The translations under genes were made by a program, and so were the position numbers. Source: an uncultured Candidatus Actinomarina sp. (GTDB taxonomy: Bacteria; Actinomycetota; Acidimicrobiia; Actinomarinales; Actinomarinaceae). Taken from it: DNA of 51,934 bases. The notes beneath the pieces were generated by a model that was given only the letters and a program-made list of their open reading frames with translations, ran no database searches and was not told the DNA's origin. Location: assembly GCA_902593795.1 (NCBI GenBank), contig CACJJR010000001.1, forward strand, positions 260,647 to 312,580. The letters are read 5' to 3'. Positions 1-8,351 of this stretch are shown here, in pieces (the stretch's first letter is position 1; every line of letters begins with the position of its first letter).

Positions 1-107
1 TTAAAAGATTAAATAAAGTCAAAGTCCAAACCTTTCCAGATGCAGGACACTCAGTGCCCTGGACTCATGAAGATGAACTAATAAAAGAATTGAAAGAATT
101 TTTTTAA
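1..107 (+). CDS. alpha/beta hydrolase, C-terminal fragment (5' end outside window)
   Basis: The reading frame is open from the window edge (codons from base 3) to a TAA at 105-107, giving about 34 residues. It contains FPDAGHSVPWTHEDELIKEL. The G-H-S/x element a few residues after a short strand, followed by an amphipathic helix, is how alpha/beta-hydrolase proteins end, and the His would be the third member of the catalytic triad. The glycosyltransferase gene starts 3 bases after the stop, so the two are probably co-transcribed. The substrate cannot be deduced from this fragment. Confidence 0.6.
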   Translation, partial: KRLNKVKVQTFPDAGHSVPWTHEDELIKELKEFF

Positions 108-110
108 TAT

Positions 111-1244
111 ATGAAAAAAAATGTTTTGTTTGTTTCGCCAACATTTTACCAACTTCCCTTAACTGAAAATATTATCAAAAAACATCAATACCTTGATGAA
201 GTAGCAAATGTTACAGTCCTTGCATTCTCAGACCAAAAAATAGCTTTTCAAGAATCAAAAACTAATTTTTATTTAAGTAAAAAAGTAAATTCAAGAATAC
301 TAAATTACTTAAAAATCTTACTAATTTCATATTTTCAAATTCCAAAATTAATTAAAAAACACAATGTCGAAATAGTTACATTTCAAGATCCTATAACCAG
401 TTTCATAGGTGTTTATAAAATAAAAAAGAACTTCAGAAATATAAAAATTGTCTTAGAGTCACATGGAGATTTTATCAATACTTTAGAGCTTGAAAAGAAT
501 CTTATATTTCCTGCTGTTTATAGAAACTTATTTCTAAAGATGGCTTCATATACAATTAATAAAGCAGATATACTTAGAGCCGTTTCTTCTTCCACAGAGG
601 AGCAAGCCTTGTCATTTGATCCTACAAAGAGAGTTGTCAGGTTTCCTGCCTGGGTTGATTTTGAAATATTTAGTAAAGTGCAAGCATCAAGAAGTGATGA
701 AAAAGATTTTAAAATATTATTTATAGGAAGTGTCACCGATAGAAAAAAACCACACTTAATTGTTGAAGCAATAAATAAAATTAAAAATAAAGATATAAAA
801 TTATATGTTGTTGGTCCAACACCTAATGAAAATTATTTATCACAATTAAAAGAACTTGTTCACAATTATGACTTAGAAGACCAAGTTTTATTCACTGGTT
901 CTGTTGATAGAAAATCAGTAATGGATCACTATGCAGATACAAATTTGATGATTTTACCATCAGTTTCTGAAGGCTTAGCAAGAGTAATATTTGAATCACA
1001 GGCTACTGCGTGCCCTGTTCTTGTAACCGATGCTCCAGGAATGGGCGATATTGTAATCGATGGACAGACGGGGTATATTTTTGAGAGTGATAATCTTGAA
1101 AGCCTAACTAATAAAATACAAGAAATTATAAACAACTATAATGACGCAGTTCATGTTGGTAATAATGCGAAAGATTTTATATTAAGTAACTATTCAGCAG
1201 ATAATTTTAAGTTCAGTTTCAAAAAGCTTTTTGATACAGTTTAG
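111..1244 (+). CDS. glycosyltransferase family 4 (GT-B) protein
   Basis: This 377-residue protein has the layout of GT4 glycosyltransferases, which move a sugar from a nucleotide-sugar to an acceptor at the cytoplasmic face of the membrane. The N-terminal half is a divergent acceptor domain. The C-terminal donor domain starts near residue 200 with an FIGSVTDRKKPHLIVEA strand-turn-helix. It continues with a VLFTGSVDR segment and then the GT4 signature around PSVSEGLARVIFESQA, where two Glu residues seven apart bind the donor nucleotide-sugar. GXTGYIFE follows, as is usual. The ATG at 111 lies 3 bases after the preceding stop and has no clear Shine-Dalgarno. No cell-envelope cluster surrounds it, so donor and acceptor are unknown. 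Confidence 0.85.
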   Translation: MKKNVLFVSPTFYQLPLTENIIKKHQYLDEVANVTVLAFSDQKIAFQESKTNFYLSKKVNSRILNYLKILLISYFQIPKLIKKHNVEIVTFQDPITSFIGVYKIKKNFRNIKIVLESHGDFINTLELEKNLIFPAVYRNLFLKMASYTINKADILRAVSSSTEEQALSFDPTKRVVRFPAWVDFEIFSKVQASRSDEKDFKILFIGSVTDRKKPHLIVEAINKIKNKDIKLYVVGPTPNENYLSQLKELVHNYDLEDQVLFTGSVDRKSVMDHYADTNLMILPSVSEGLARVIFESQATACPVLVTDAPGMGDIVIDGQTGYIFESDNLESLTNKIQEIINNYNDAVHVGNNAKDFILSNYSADNFKFSFKKLFDTV

Positions 1245-1328
1245 ATAAACTAATTATTATTTATATCCGAAAGGAAGTTTCTCCAGGATTGTAACACCCT
1301 TAACTACCAAATTGTCTGTACTAATTGC

Positions 1329-1334
1329 TATTCT
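1329..1334 (+). promoter_or_regulatory. candidate -10 box (TATTCT) for a leaderless rmuC-like gene
   Basis: TATTCT ends six bases before the ATG at 1341 and fits TANNNT. No Shine-Dalgarno lies between box and start. With a normal distance of about 6-8 bases from -10 box to transcription start, the mRNA would begin at or next to the start codon. The rest of the gap 1245-1340 shows nothing else on the plus strand. This is one of several similar cases in the window; a single box in AT-rich DNA is weak evidence. Confidence 0.35.
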
Positions 1335-1340
1335 TAAACT

Positions 1341-2366
1341 ATGGAAATTGGATTTTATATATTAATTATTATGCTTCTTGGAGCAAATCTGTATTTTGTT
1401 ACAAGAAAAGATGCTGAAGAAGATAAGCAGGATGACGAGTACCTTATTAAAGGTATTGTGAGTGAAATAATTGAAAATGAAGAATCTCAAATATATAAAT
1501 TACTAAACAAGTCTGATCAAACTGTAAAAGAGTTTTTAGAAAAAACTGGTGAAATCAAAAGTTCTATAACTGGTGTAGATCAGCAGACTAGAAATTTGAT
1601 CTCTGTACTTAATAACAACCAAAGCAGAGGACAGTGGGCTGAATTTCAAGTAGAAGATTTACTTGAAATTATGGATTATAAAGATGGTATTCATTTTCAA
1701 ACTCAAAAGAGAATGTCAAGCGGTACTATTCCAGACTTTACTTTCTATCTCCCTGAAAATAAGACTATTAACATGGATTCAAAATTTCCACTTACAATTT
1801 ATATGGAAATTGCAAAACTTAACAGGGACTTAGAAAACGAAACTCTTGATGAAATTGCTAGAAGAGACATATTGGAATCTATAAAAAATAAAAATAAAGA
1901 ATTTTTAGATAAAGCAATTAAAACAAAAATTGATGAAACTTCTTCCAGGGAAGGATACATCTCTTCTGACGAAGGAACGGTTGACTTTGTTTTGATGTAT
2001 ATACCACTTGAGAATTTATATCATTTTTTATTAACTTCTGAGATCGGAGCAAATAAAATACCTGTAATTCAGTATGCTTTTTCAAAGAAAGTAATCTTAG
2101 TAAGCCCTCAAACTTTAATGGCATATCTTGAAACTATACGACATTCAATGAAATTGTTCAGTTTGCAGACAGATACTAAAAATATTTTGACAACACATGA
2201 AAAAGTAAAAGATGAACTCAGAAAGTTTATTGATTCATTTGACGATGTTACAAAGAGACTAGACCAAACTGTGAAGTCATTCGATGCTTTAAAGACTACT
2301 AGAGTTAATAAGCTTGAAAAATCTTTTGAAGATTTAGATAGTGTAAACAAAAAACTCGAAGACTAA
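1341..2366 (+). CDS. rmuC: RmuC-family DNA recombination protein
   Basis: The protein has 341 residues. RmuC proteins are poorly understood; in E. coli they limit inversions at short repeats, and the core resembles a PD-(D/E)XK nuclease. An N-terminal membrane helix (about residues 4-20) is followed by a charged helical region and then the RmuC core. The core includes SRGQWAEFQVEDLLEIM, PDFTFYLPENKTINMDSKFP (carrying the conserved P-D and D-S-K acidic/basic residues), and later VLMYIPLEN and ILVSPQTLMAYL. The C-terminus is coiled-coil-like. The length is shorter than E. coli RmuC because the coiled coils are shorter. Its last four bases overlap the convergent CoA-binding gene. The start at 1341 is the first ATG and sits behind a TANNNT box. 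Confidence 0.85.
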   Translation: MEIGFYILIIMLLGANLYFVTRKDAEEDKQDDEYLIKGIVSEIIENEESQIYKLLNKSDQTVKEFLEKTGEIKSSITGVDQQTRNLISVLNNNQSRGQWAEFQVEDLLEIMDYKDGIHFQTQKRMSSGTIPDFTFYLPENKTINMDSKFPLTIYMEIAKLNRDLENETLDEIARRDILESIKNKNKEFLDKAIKTKIDETSSREGYISSDEGTVDFVLMYIPLENLYHFLLTSEIGANKIPVIQYAFSKKVILVSPQTLMAYLETIRHSMKLFSLQTDTKNILTTHEKVKDELRKFIDSFDDVTKRLDQTVKSFDALKTTRVNKLEKSFEDLDSVNKKLED

Positions 2367-2755
2367 TAATTATCCTGCAATCTTGCCACCACCATAATGC
2401 ATTTGTCATCAATAAAGTTTTTATTTTTAGATTTTAAATAGCTTGAGATTTCCTGACTCTCAGCACCAGGCTGATACCAAAAATTGTCATAACCATTTTC
2501 AACCAAATCTTTTGTTATCTTTAAGCCAACTTCAGGGGGTACCACAAAATTAATTATTGATGGCTTTTCTGATGTTTCAAATACATTTTTGTATGCCTGC
2601 AGTCCAGCTATTTCTTCTTCTTTAGGATTAATTGGCAATACTTTATGTCCCTTTGAAATTAAATCTAATAAAATTTTGTTTCCGTATTTATTTTTATCAT
2701 TAGTTGCACCGATTAAAGCGATTAAATTTTTTTTATTCTTTAATAATTCAAGCAA
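2363..2755 (-). CDS. CoA-binding (YccU-like) Rossmann protein
   Basis: This 130-residue protein is a single CoA-binding Rossmann domain of the YccU type. It begins with IALIGATNDKNKYGNKILLDL, a nucleotide-binding loop of the CoA-binding family, then has KVLPINPKEEEIAGLQAY and the typical end FWYQPGAESQEISSYL. Stand-alone members of this family have no settled function; they resemble the N-terminal domain of succinyl-CoA and acetate-CoA ligases. The start is TTG, directly after the TAA of the acyl-CoA dehydrogenase gene, so the two are co-transcribed and probably translationally coupled. A role near acyl-CoA metabolism is plausible but is only inferred from position. Confidence 0.8.
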   Translation of the reverse strand: MLELLKNKKNLIALIGATNDKNKYGNKILLDLISKGHKVLPINPKEEEIAGLQAYKNVFETSEKPSIINFVVPPEVGLKITKDLVENGYDNFWYQPGAESQEISSYLKSKNKNFIDDKCIMVVARLQDNY

Positions 2756-4546
2756 TTAGAAGTTTTCTGCCTTCATAGCGTATAGATCATCTTTTCCAGC
2801 TGTTACAGATGAAGCATATCCAGAAGCTAATGGAAGCAGTTGTTCGATATAGAATTTTGATAGTGTAATTTTATCTTTGTAAAACTCATCACCAGTTTCT
2901 TTAAACTTTTTGTTTGCTAGGATTGCTGCTTTACCCATATAGTATCCACCTAAGACTTGTCCAAACATTTTTAAGTATGGAGTTGCGCCTGAACTTGCAT
3001 CGACTAACTCTCCTTCAAGCATCTTAGATCCTAGCCATAAAGTTATTTCAGATAGAGTGTTTACCTCTTTTTCAAGCTTTTCAGCCATTGAAACTATTTC
3101 TTCATCATCTTTTTTCATTTCTTCAATAACTTTATTTACATCTGAAAGAAGTCTTTGCATGGCTTGACCATTGTCTAAAGGAAGCTTTCTAAACATTAAA
3201 TCAAGTGCCTGAATACCATTAGTTCCTTCATAAATTGGAGCAATTCTTGCATCTCTTAAATACTGTGCTACTCCCGTTTCTTCTACGTACCCCATGCCTC
3301 CATAAACTTGAATAGCTACAGAAGATAATTCAACCCCAAGGTCAGATACCCATGCTTTTGTAATCGGTGTTAAGATACCACACCTTTCTTCACCGAAAGA
3401 TTTCATTTCTTCATCTTCTCCAAAATACTCAACATCTAACATTAATTGATTGTCATACATGAGATATCTCATTGCATCAACATATGCTTTAATTGTCATC
3501 AGCATTCTTCTAACATCCGCATGATCAATAATTGTTGAATTTTTAGCATCTTCCTTAGACATCCCAACAGGCCTGCCTTGCACTCTATCTCTTGCATATT
3601 GAGCAGCACCTTGTAGTGAACCCGAGGCACAGGCTAAACCTTGTCCTCCTACCCATACACGAGCCTCATTCATCATGGTAAACATGTAATTAAGACCTCT
3701 GTTTTCTTCACCAACTAAATATCCAATTGAGCCGTCGTACTCCATTACACATGTAGGACTTGCATGAATTCCTAACTTTTCTTCTATAGATAGACAACTT
3801 ACATTGTTTGGATCTCCAACAGACCCATCATCGTTGACAATAAATTTTGGAACAATAAACATAGATATACCTTTTGTGCCTTCAGGTGATCCGGGGACCT
3901 TGGCTAAGACAAGATGAATTATATTTTCTGTCATATTATGTTCACCAAATGTAATCCAGACTTTTGTACCTGTAATTTTGTATGTACCGTCATCTTGAGG
4001 TTCAGCTTTTGTTGTAATCGTTCCAAGATCTGAGCCAGATTGAGGTTCACTCAGGTTCATTGTTCCAGTCCACTCACCCGAAACAAGCTTTGGCAGAAAT
4101 TTATCTTTTTGTTCTTGGCTTCCATGAAAATTTATAGCAGAAATTGCACCAGCACTTAATCCTGGAGCAAGACCAAAAGCTAAATTGGCTGTACTGAGAA
4201 TTTCTAATGTTCCCCCAGATAGAGAAATTGGCATTCCACCTCCACCAATTTCAGATGGAAGTGAAATTGAAGCCCATCCAGCTTCGGCAAACTTTTTGTA
4301 TGCATCTACAAATTCCTCAGGCATAGTAACAACTCCATCTTGAATTGTTGCTCCTTGTTGGTCGCCAATCGCGTTAATTGGCGCAAGAACTTCTTCGGAG
4401 AATTTAGCGCATTCTTCCATTGTTGGAACGACAATATCTTCTGAGAAATCACTAAATGCAGAAATTTTATTTAAAACATTATACGAATCTATAACTTCGT
4501 ATCCAAAAACAATATCTTTAACTGGTGCTTTATAGGGAACTGCCAT
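2756..4546 (-). CDS. acyl-CoA dehydrogenase, DmdC-like long form
   Basis: The enzyme has 596 residues and is predicted to be an FAD-dependent cytoplasmic acyl-CoA dehydrogenase. It contains LSEPQSGSDLG and ITGTKVWITFGEH (FAD/substrate contacts, about residues 165-203), then GLNYMFTMMNEARVWVGGQG. YGGMGYVEETGVAQYLRD is followed by APIYEGTNGIQALDL, in which Glu440 is the likely catalytic base. At about 200 residues longer than ordinary acyl-CoA dehydrogenases, with an extra helical C-terminal domain, it matches the subfamily that includes DmdC (3-methylmercaptopropionyl-CoA dehydrogenase of DMSP degradation). That subfamily also holds enzymes for other acyl-CoAs, so the substrate is not proven. 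No dmdA, dmdB or dmdD is in the window. TANNNT boxes lie just upstream of the ATG at 4546. Confidence 0.88.
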   Translation of the reverse strand: MAVPYKAPVKDIVFGYEVIDSYNVLNKISAFSDFSEDIVVPTMEECAKFSEEVLAPINAIGDQQGATIQDGVVTMPEEFVDAYKKFAEAGWASISLPSEIGGGGMPISLSGGTLEILSTANLAFGLAPGLSAGAISAINFHGSQEQKDKFLPKLVSGEWTGTMNLSEPQSGSDLGTITTKAEPQDDGTYKITGTKVWITFGEHNMTENIIHLVLAKVPGSPEGTKGISMFIVPKFIVNDDGSVGDPNNVSCLSIEEKLGIHASPTCVMEYDGSIGYLVGEENRGLNYMFTMMNEARVWVGGQGLACASGSLQGAAQYARDRVQGRPVGMSKEDAKNSTIIDHADVRRMLMTIKAYVDAMRYLMYDNQLMLDVEYFGEDEEMKSFGEERCGILTPITKAWVSDLGVELSSVAIQVYGGMGYVEETGVAQYLRDARIAPIYEGTNGIQALDLMFRKLPLDNGQAMQRLLSDVNKVIEEMKKDDEEIVSMAEKLEKEVNTLSEITLWLGSKMLEGELVDASSGATPYLKMFGQVLGGYYMGKAAILANKKFKETGDEFYKDKITLSKFYIEQLLPLASGYASSVTAGKDDLYAMKAENF

Positions 4547-4587
4547 AAGTAATTATATTACTAGATTTTTTTGAAAAGTATAAATTG

Positions 4588-5439
4588 CTACCGAAGGTTT
4601 ACATCAACAAGAGCTGATATTTCTTGAATCTTTTCTAAAGTCGGTTTTTCATTTGTACCTGCCACAATAGCGCCTGCAGCACATGCATTTTTAATAGTAG
4701 GTATTAAATCGTTGATACCAAATGCAGCAATATAGGCAGCTGTAGCATCCCCCGCACCAGTAGAATTAATAGTTTTAAAATCAGGAGGTACAATTTCTAT
4801 ATTACCTTCTGAGCTAATGAGCCTTGCAGGCAAGCTTGATGATGTTAAAAGGATGTATTTTACTGTTTTGGAGTCAATTAAATCATTTGCTTGCTTTACG
4901 TTGATTTCATCCTTGCTAACTATTAAAAAATCTAATTTATAGTTAATTTCATATTGATAACCAGCTTGGCATAGAAATAAATTATTTTTATTTTTTAGGC
5001 TTTTGAGATCATCTTTTATAAATTGAATTGAGTATCTATCTAAAATTAGAGAATCAAAATTATTTAAATTTTCTAAACTACTCCATTCCAGCTGTTCATA
5101 ACCTGAAGAAACAATTGTTCTTTCACCAGTTGAGTCTACAAAAATCGAGCATGTTGGAGTAGGTGTATCATTGATAATTACATCATCATATTGAATATTA
5201 TTTTCTTTTAAATGGTTAATTAAATATTTACCCATAGGATCATTACTTATACTGTTTCCTCTGACATGAACAGGCTTATTCCAGAGAGCGATAAGTTCTG
5301 AACAATTTATTGCTGTTCCACCTGATCTTATTTTTGAGCTAAAGCTTCTAATATCGTCACCTTGATTAGGTAATTTATCAATGAAATAAATTAAATCAGG
5401 ATTTAAAGTGCCAAAGCAAAGAATATTCTTAAAAGACAT
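4588..5439 (-). CDS. PfkB/ribokinase-family sugar kinase
   Basis: This 283-residue protein belongs to the PfkB family of ATP-dependent kinases for sugars and nucleosides. The N-terminal GTLNPDLIYFIDKLPNQGDD and RSGGTAINCSELIALW carry the usual substrate-binding region and the G-G motif. The C-terminal INSTGAGDATAAYIAAFG is the anion-hole signature with the catalytic Asp in GAGD. The length is a little below that of a typical ribokinase (about 300). The substrate cannot be read from sequence. It lies 20 bases upstream of no obvious sugar pathway: the neighbours are an acyl-CoA dehydrogenase and a beta-helix lipoprotein, so context does not help. Confidence 0.85.
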   Translation of the reverse strand: MSFKNILCFGTLNPDLIYFIDKLPNQGDDIRSFSSKIRSGGTAINCSELIALWNKPVHVRGNSISNDPMGKYLINHLKENNIQYDDVIINDTPTPTCSIFVDSTGERTIVSSGYEQLEWSSLENLNNFDSLILDRYSIQFIKDDLKSLKNKNNLFLCQAGYQYEINYKLDFLIVSKDEINVKQANDLIDSKTVKYILLTSSSLPARLISSEGNIEIVPPDFKTINSTGAGDATAAYIAAFGINDLIPTIKNACAAGAIVAGTNEKPTLEKIQEISALVDVNLR

Positions 5440-5459
5440 AAATAAGGTAGTAGCTTTAG

Positions 5460-7427
5460 CTACACAAGTCCACTAATTATTGCTCCTGCAACCAGGATTG
5501 CAATATAGCTAAACAAACCGCCTACTATAGCTGCTAGTTTCATACTTCTTGAAATTTCACTAGGTCCAGCAAGATGGTAAACCAAAACTCCTAAAAATGG
5601 AACAAGGTAAACAACACCTAACCAAATGTATTTCATACTTCCTTTAACTCTTTCATTAGAGTCAATATCTTTTATTGCCAAAGCAGCCCATGCAGCATAC
5701 AACACAAACGGCATTAAATATCCGTAAAGTTGAAATAGTAACTGCCATATTGTTGGGCTTGAAATGGGTACTCCGCTCATAATTATCTCCTTTTCAGCAT
5801 TGTAGTAATTTTCTAAATTCTCATTAAGTAAGTTTGTTGGTAACTCTATTGATTCAAGGTCAGGTACATAAAATAAATTTATTGCCGGTGAGGGCTTATT
5901 TATATCAGCAAATTCCATATTTTTTTGCTCTTTTGGCCATGGATATTCTTTATACCTATTCTTATCAAGGTCGGTTGTTTGTGCATCCGCAAAAAATCCA
6001 GCAAGCATCATTAAACCAGAAGGGTCACCTTGGAGAGGAAATCTTGCAATCATATTCGAAGAATCTATAGACGAACAGTTGTGAAGCTGTTCTAGAAGCG
6101 GTGGCGTGCTTGTTTGATATATATTATTTTCAAAACAGTTACCCGGACCCCAAGGACCTGCAAGCGCTAAGTCGGTATATCCAGAATCTAAAACAACATT
6201 GTTTTTAATACTTACATGTTGTGAAAAATATAAATTTGCATCCAACATAGGACTTGCAACTATTCCATATCTGTCATGATTAACGACCAAATTTTTCTCT
6301 ATTATATCGCCGACCCTTCCCGGTACTACAATCCCCATTCCTTTTGCAACAATACCAAATCTATTTGTCGGAGCATCATAATTATTATTATCTATAACTA
6401 AATTTCCAATAATTGTAGTTTCTCTTCCAGGCGGATTTAATTCAGAGTCGAGTGTATTTGGTACAATTCCAGACATATTATCTCTCCAAATGTTATTGTA
6501 TAAATATAAATGCCCTCCAGCATTTGTTCCGGAGTAACCTAATGCATTTCCCTCTACAACATTATCAAATATCAAGGAATTACATGGATAGCATTGTCCA
6601 ATATAGATTCCACTATCAGGATGTCCTGAAGCATAAACATTATCAAATACTCCATCTGTCGAATTGAATGCATATACGCCATAATCGCCGTTGTTATATA
6701 CGGTTAGATAAGATCCTTTAAAGCCCTTTGATGTATTCCAATAGACACCATTTAAAGTAAAATTCCTTACAGATAAATTTTCAACAGTTACACCATCTGT
6801 TTCATAAATTTGTATTCCGTTCTCACTCATAAACTGACCATCAACAATTACTTTGTTTCTGTCTGTACCACGAAGTGTTAAGTATGATGTAGTGACCGTA
6901 ACACTTTCATTATAAACACCCGGTCCTATTAGAACTAGGTCACCTTCATTTGAATTATTGACTGCATCTTGAATTGTTGTGTACTGTTCACCATTGCCAA
7001 CTTTAAGGACATTCTGACTTAATGTTGTAGTGGCAACCTCTTCTGTGACTACATAATCTACATCACCAACAACAATCGTGCCAACCATGCCTTTGTTGTT
7101 GGTTCCGTGGTATGGGCAGTAATATTCATATATACCAGGCTCATTAAAAGTATGCTCATACTGATCACCTTTAGTAATGATTCCATATTCAAAATAGTCT
7201 GATGAGATTGCCTGCCATGAACCGTCACTTGCAATTACGTTATGATCGTTTGCCCCTCCGGATTCCCAAATTACGGTTGTACCTGGCTCAACATACAACA
7301 CTCTTGGCGAAAACTCATCGTCAACAACTTTTACAATTTGTGGATCAAGACTTGTAGCTTCTTCAGAGCCACAGGCAAATAAGAATAAGAGCATTGAAAC
7401 GGATAGAACTCTAAAAAATCTGGACAT
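5460..7427 (-). CDS. lipoprotein: cupredoxin domain + right-handed beta-helix + three C-terminal membrane helices
   Basis: From the ATG at 7427 the protein has 655 residues. A signal peptide ends in the lipobox L-F-A-C (Cys19), so it should be lipid-anchored outside the cytoplasm. I preferred this start because AAAGG precedes it, while a longer frame up to 7472 has no ribosome site and would bury the signal. Residues about 30-120 are a plastocyanin-like cupredoxin with type-1 copper ligands His62, Cys104, His107 and Met114 (within YYCPYHGTNNKGM). Residues about 145-450 form a parallel beta-helix of the NosD/PbH1 type, with the opening YTTIQDAVNNSNEGDLVLI and many N-G-V-Y / D-S-G-I-Y turns. 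The last 95 residues hold three hydrophobic helices, the middle one resembling PLDc_N domains (VVYLVPFLGVLVYHLAG). The function is unknown; electron transfer or polysaccharide binding at the membrane is possible. Confidence 0.8.
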   Translation of the reverse strand: MSRFFRVLSVSMLLFLFACGSEEATSLDPQIVKVVDDEFSPRVLYVEPGTTVIWESGGANDHNVIASDGSWQAISSDYFEYGIITKGDQYEHTFNEPGIYEYYCPYHGTNNKGMVGTIVVGDVDYVVTEEVATTTLSQNVLKVGNGEQYTTIQDAVNNSNEGDLVLIGPGVYNESVTVTTSYLTLRGTDRNKVIVDGQFMSENGIQIYETDGVTVENLSVRNFTLNGVYWNTSKGFKGSYLTVYNNGDYGVYAFNSTDGVFDNVYASGHPDSGIYIGQCYPCNSLIFDNVVEGNALGYSGTNAGGHLYLYNNIWRDNMSGIVPNTLDSELNPPGRETTIIGNLVIDNNNYDAPTNRFGIVAKGMGIVVPGRVGDIIEKNLVVNHDRYGIVASPMLDANLYFSQHVSIKNNVVLDSGYTDLALAGPWGPGNCFENNIYQTSTPPLLEQLHNCSSIDSSNMIARFPLQGDPSGLMMLAGFFADAQTTDLDKNRYKEYPWPKEQKNMEFADINKPSPAINLFYVPDLESIELPTNLLNENLENYYNAEKEIIMSGVPISSPTIWQLLFQLYGYLMPFVLYAAWAALAIKDIDSNERVKGSMKYIWLGVVYLVPFLGVLVYHLAGPSEISRSMKLAAIVGGLFSYIAILVAGAIISGLV

Positions 7428-7490
7428 ACCAAATTTTACCTTTCTATTAATTAGCAGTCCATCTAAAAACAACTTTAGATACTAGATTTA

Positions 7491-8339
7491 TTAAGCCTGA
7501 ATCCAATCTTCAGGGTTATCATCAACAAAAAAGTCTGAAACAAGCGTTGACTCTGGATCGACAGCATATTGATCAAAATCTGTAACACCTTCTTCTTCAA
7601 GGACATCTTGGTCTAAAAAGAAATTCCCAGTACAGGTTGAAGAGTCTCTTTTTAATACTGCATAAGCAGCGTCAGCATAAATAGATGGTTTTCTTGATCC
7701 TTTAACTAATTCTGCACCAATCACATTTCTAACAGCGGCAGTATCAAGCGAAGTTCTTGGCCAAAGGCAGTTAGATGCTACATTGTGTTTTCCAAGTTCT
7801 TCAGCTAAGCCATGTGCCACAAGGGACATACCATATTTTGCAGTCGTATAAGCTAGTGTCATTCCAAACCATTTTCTTGCTATATCAAGTGGTGGGGAAA
7901 GAGTCAAGATGTGTGAATTATCACCCTTTTTTAAATGGGGAATACATTTTTGACTGAGCATGAATGTCCCCCGAACATTAATGTTGTGCATTAAATCATA
8001 TCTTTTCATTGGAGTATTGATTGTGTCAGTTAGGTGTATAGCACTTGCATTATTGATACATATATCAATACCACCAAACTTGCTTGCAGCTTCCTCAACA
8101 GCAGCTTCTACTTGCTCTTCATATCTAATATCACAAACTATTGGAAGCGCAGCACCTCCTACTTCCTCAATTTCTTTTGCAGCTGTAAAAATAGTACCTG
8201 GAAGAGTAGGATGTGGCTCTGTTGTTTTCGCTAGGATTGCTATGTTTGCACCATCTTTTCCTAATGCTTTTGCAATTTCAAGACCCACACCTCGTGAACC
8301 TCCGCTCATAATTACTGTTTTGTTTTTAAAATATGTCAT
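7491..8339 (-). CDS. short-chain dehydrogenase/reductase, HSDL2-like
   Basis: The 282-residue protein is a classical SDR. It has the nucleotide-binding motif SGGSRGVGLEIA (from residue 12), the NNAS structural motif near residue 96 and the active-site Tyr164 and Lys168 in AYTTAKYGM. The stretch between about residues 40 and 110, with HPTLPGTIFTAAKEIEEVGG, is characteristic of hydroxysteroid dehydrogenase-like protein 2 (HSDL2) relatives; this copy lacks the SCP2 sterol-carrier domain found in the animal protein. HSDL2-type bacterial proteins are usually linked to fatty-acyl or lipid metabolism, which suits the nearby acyl-CoA dehydrogenase, but the substrate is unproven. It lies 12 bases after aceA, with its own TANNNT box in that gap. 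Confidence 0.85.
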   Translation of the reverse strand: MTYFKNKTVIMSGGSRGVGLEIAKALGKDGANIAILAKTTEPHPTLPGTIFTAAKEIEEVGGAALPIVCDIRYEEQVEAAVEEAASKFGGIDICINNASAIHLTDTINTPMKRYDLMHNINVRGTFMLSQKCIPHLKKGDNSHILTLSPPLDIARKWFGMTLAYTTAKYGMSLVAHGLAEELGKHNVASNCLWPRTSLDTAAVRNVIGAELVKGSRKPSIYADAAYAVLKRDSSTCTGNFFLDQDVLEEEGVTDFDQYAVDPESTLVSDFFVDDNPEDWIQA

Positions 8340-8345
8340 TTTTAT

Positions 8346-8351
8346 ATTCTA
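8346..8351 (-). promoter_or_regulatory. candidate -10 box (TAGAAT) before the HSDL2-like gene
   Basis: On the minus strand TAGAAT is followed by six bases and then the ATG at 8339, with no Shine-Dalgarno. It sits in the 12-base gap after the aceA stop, so it would give a leaderless internal transcript in addition to read-through from aceA. The evidence is weak by itself in AT-rich DNA. Confidence 0.25.

Noticed and set aside
1245-1340. Coding-like stretch on the minus strand (about 27 residues, ending LEKLPFGYK then stop)
   Set aside because: No start codon lies between the preceding in-frame stop and the stretch, it is very short and I recognise no family. It may be a gene remnant or chance.
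7428-7472. Longer N-terminus of the cupredoxin lipoprotein
   Set aside because: It would place 15 polar and basic residues before a good signal peptide and has no ribosome site.
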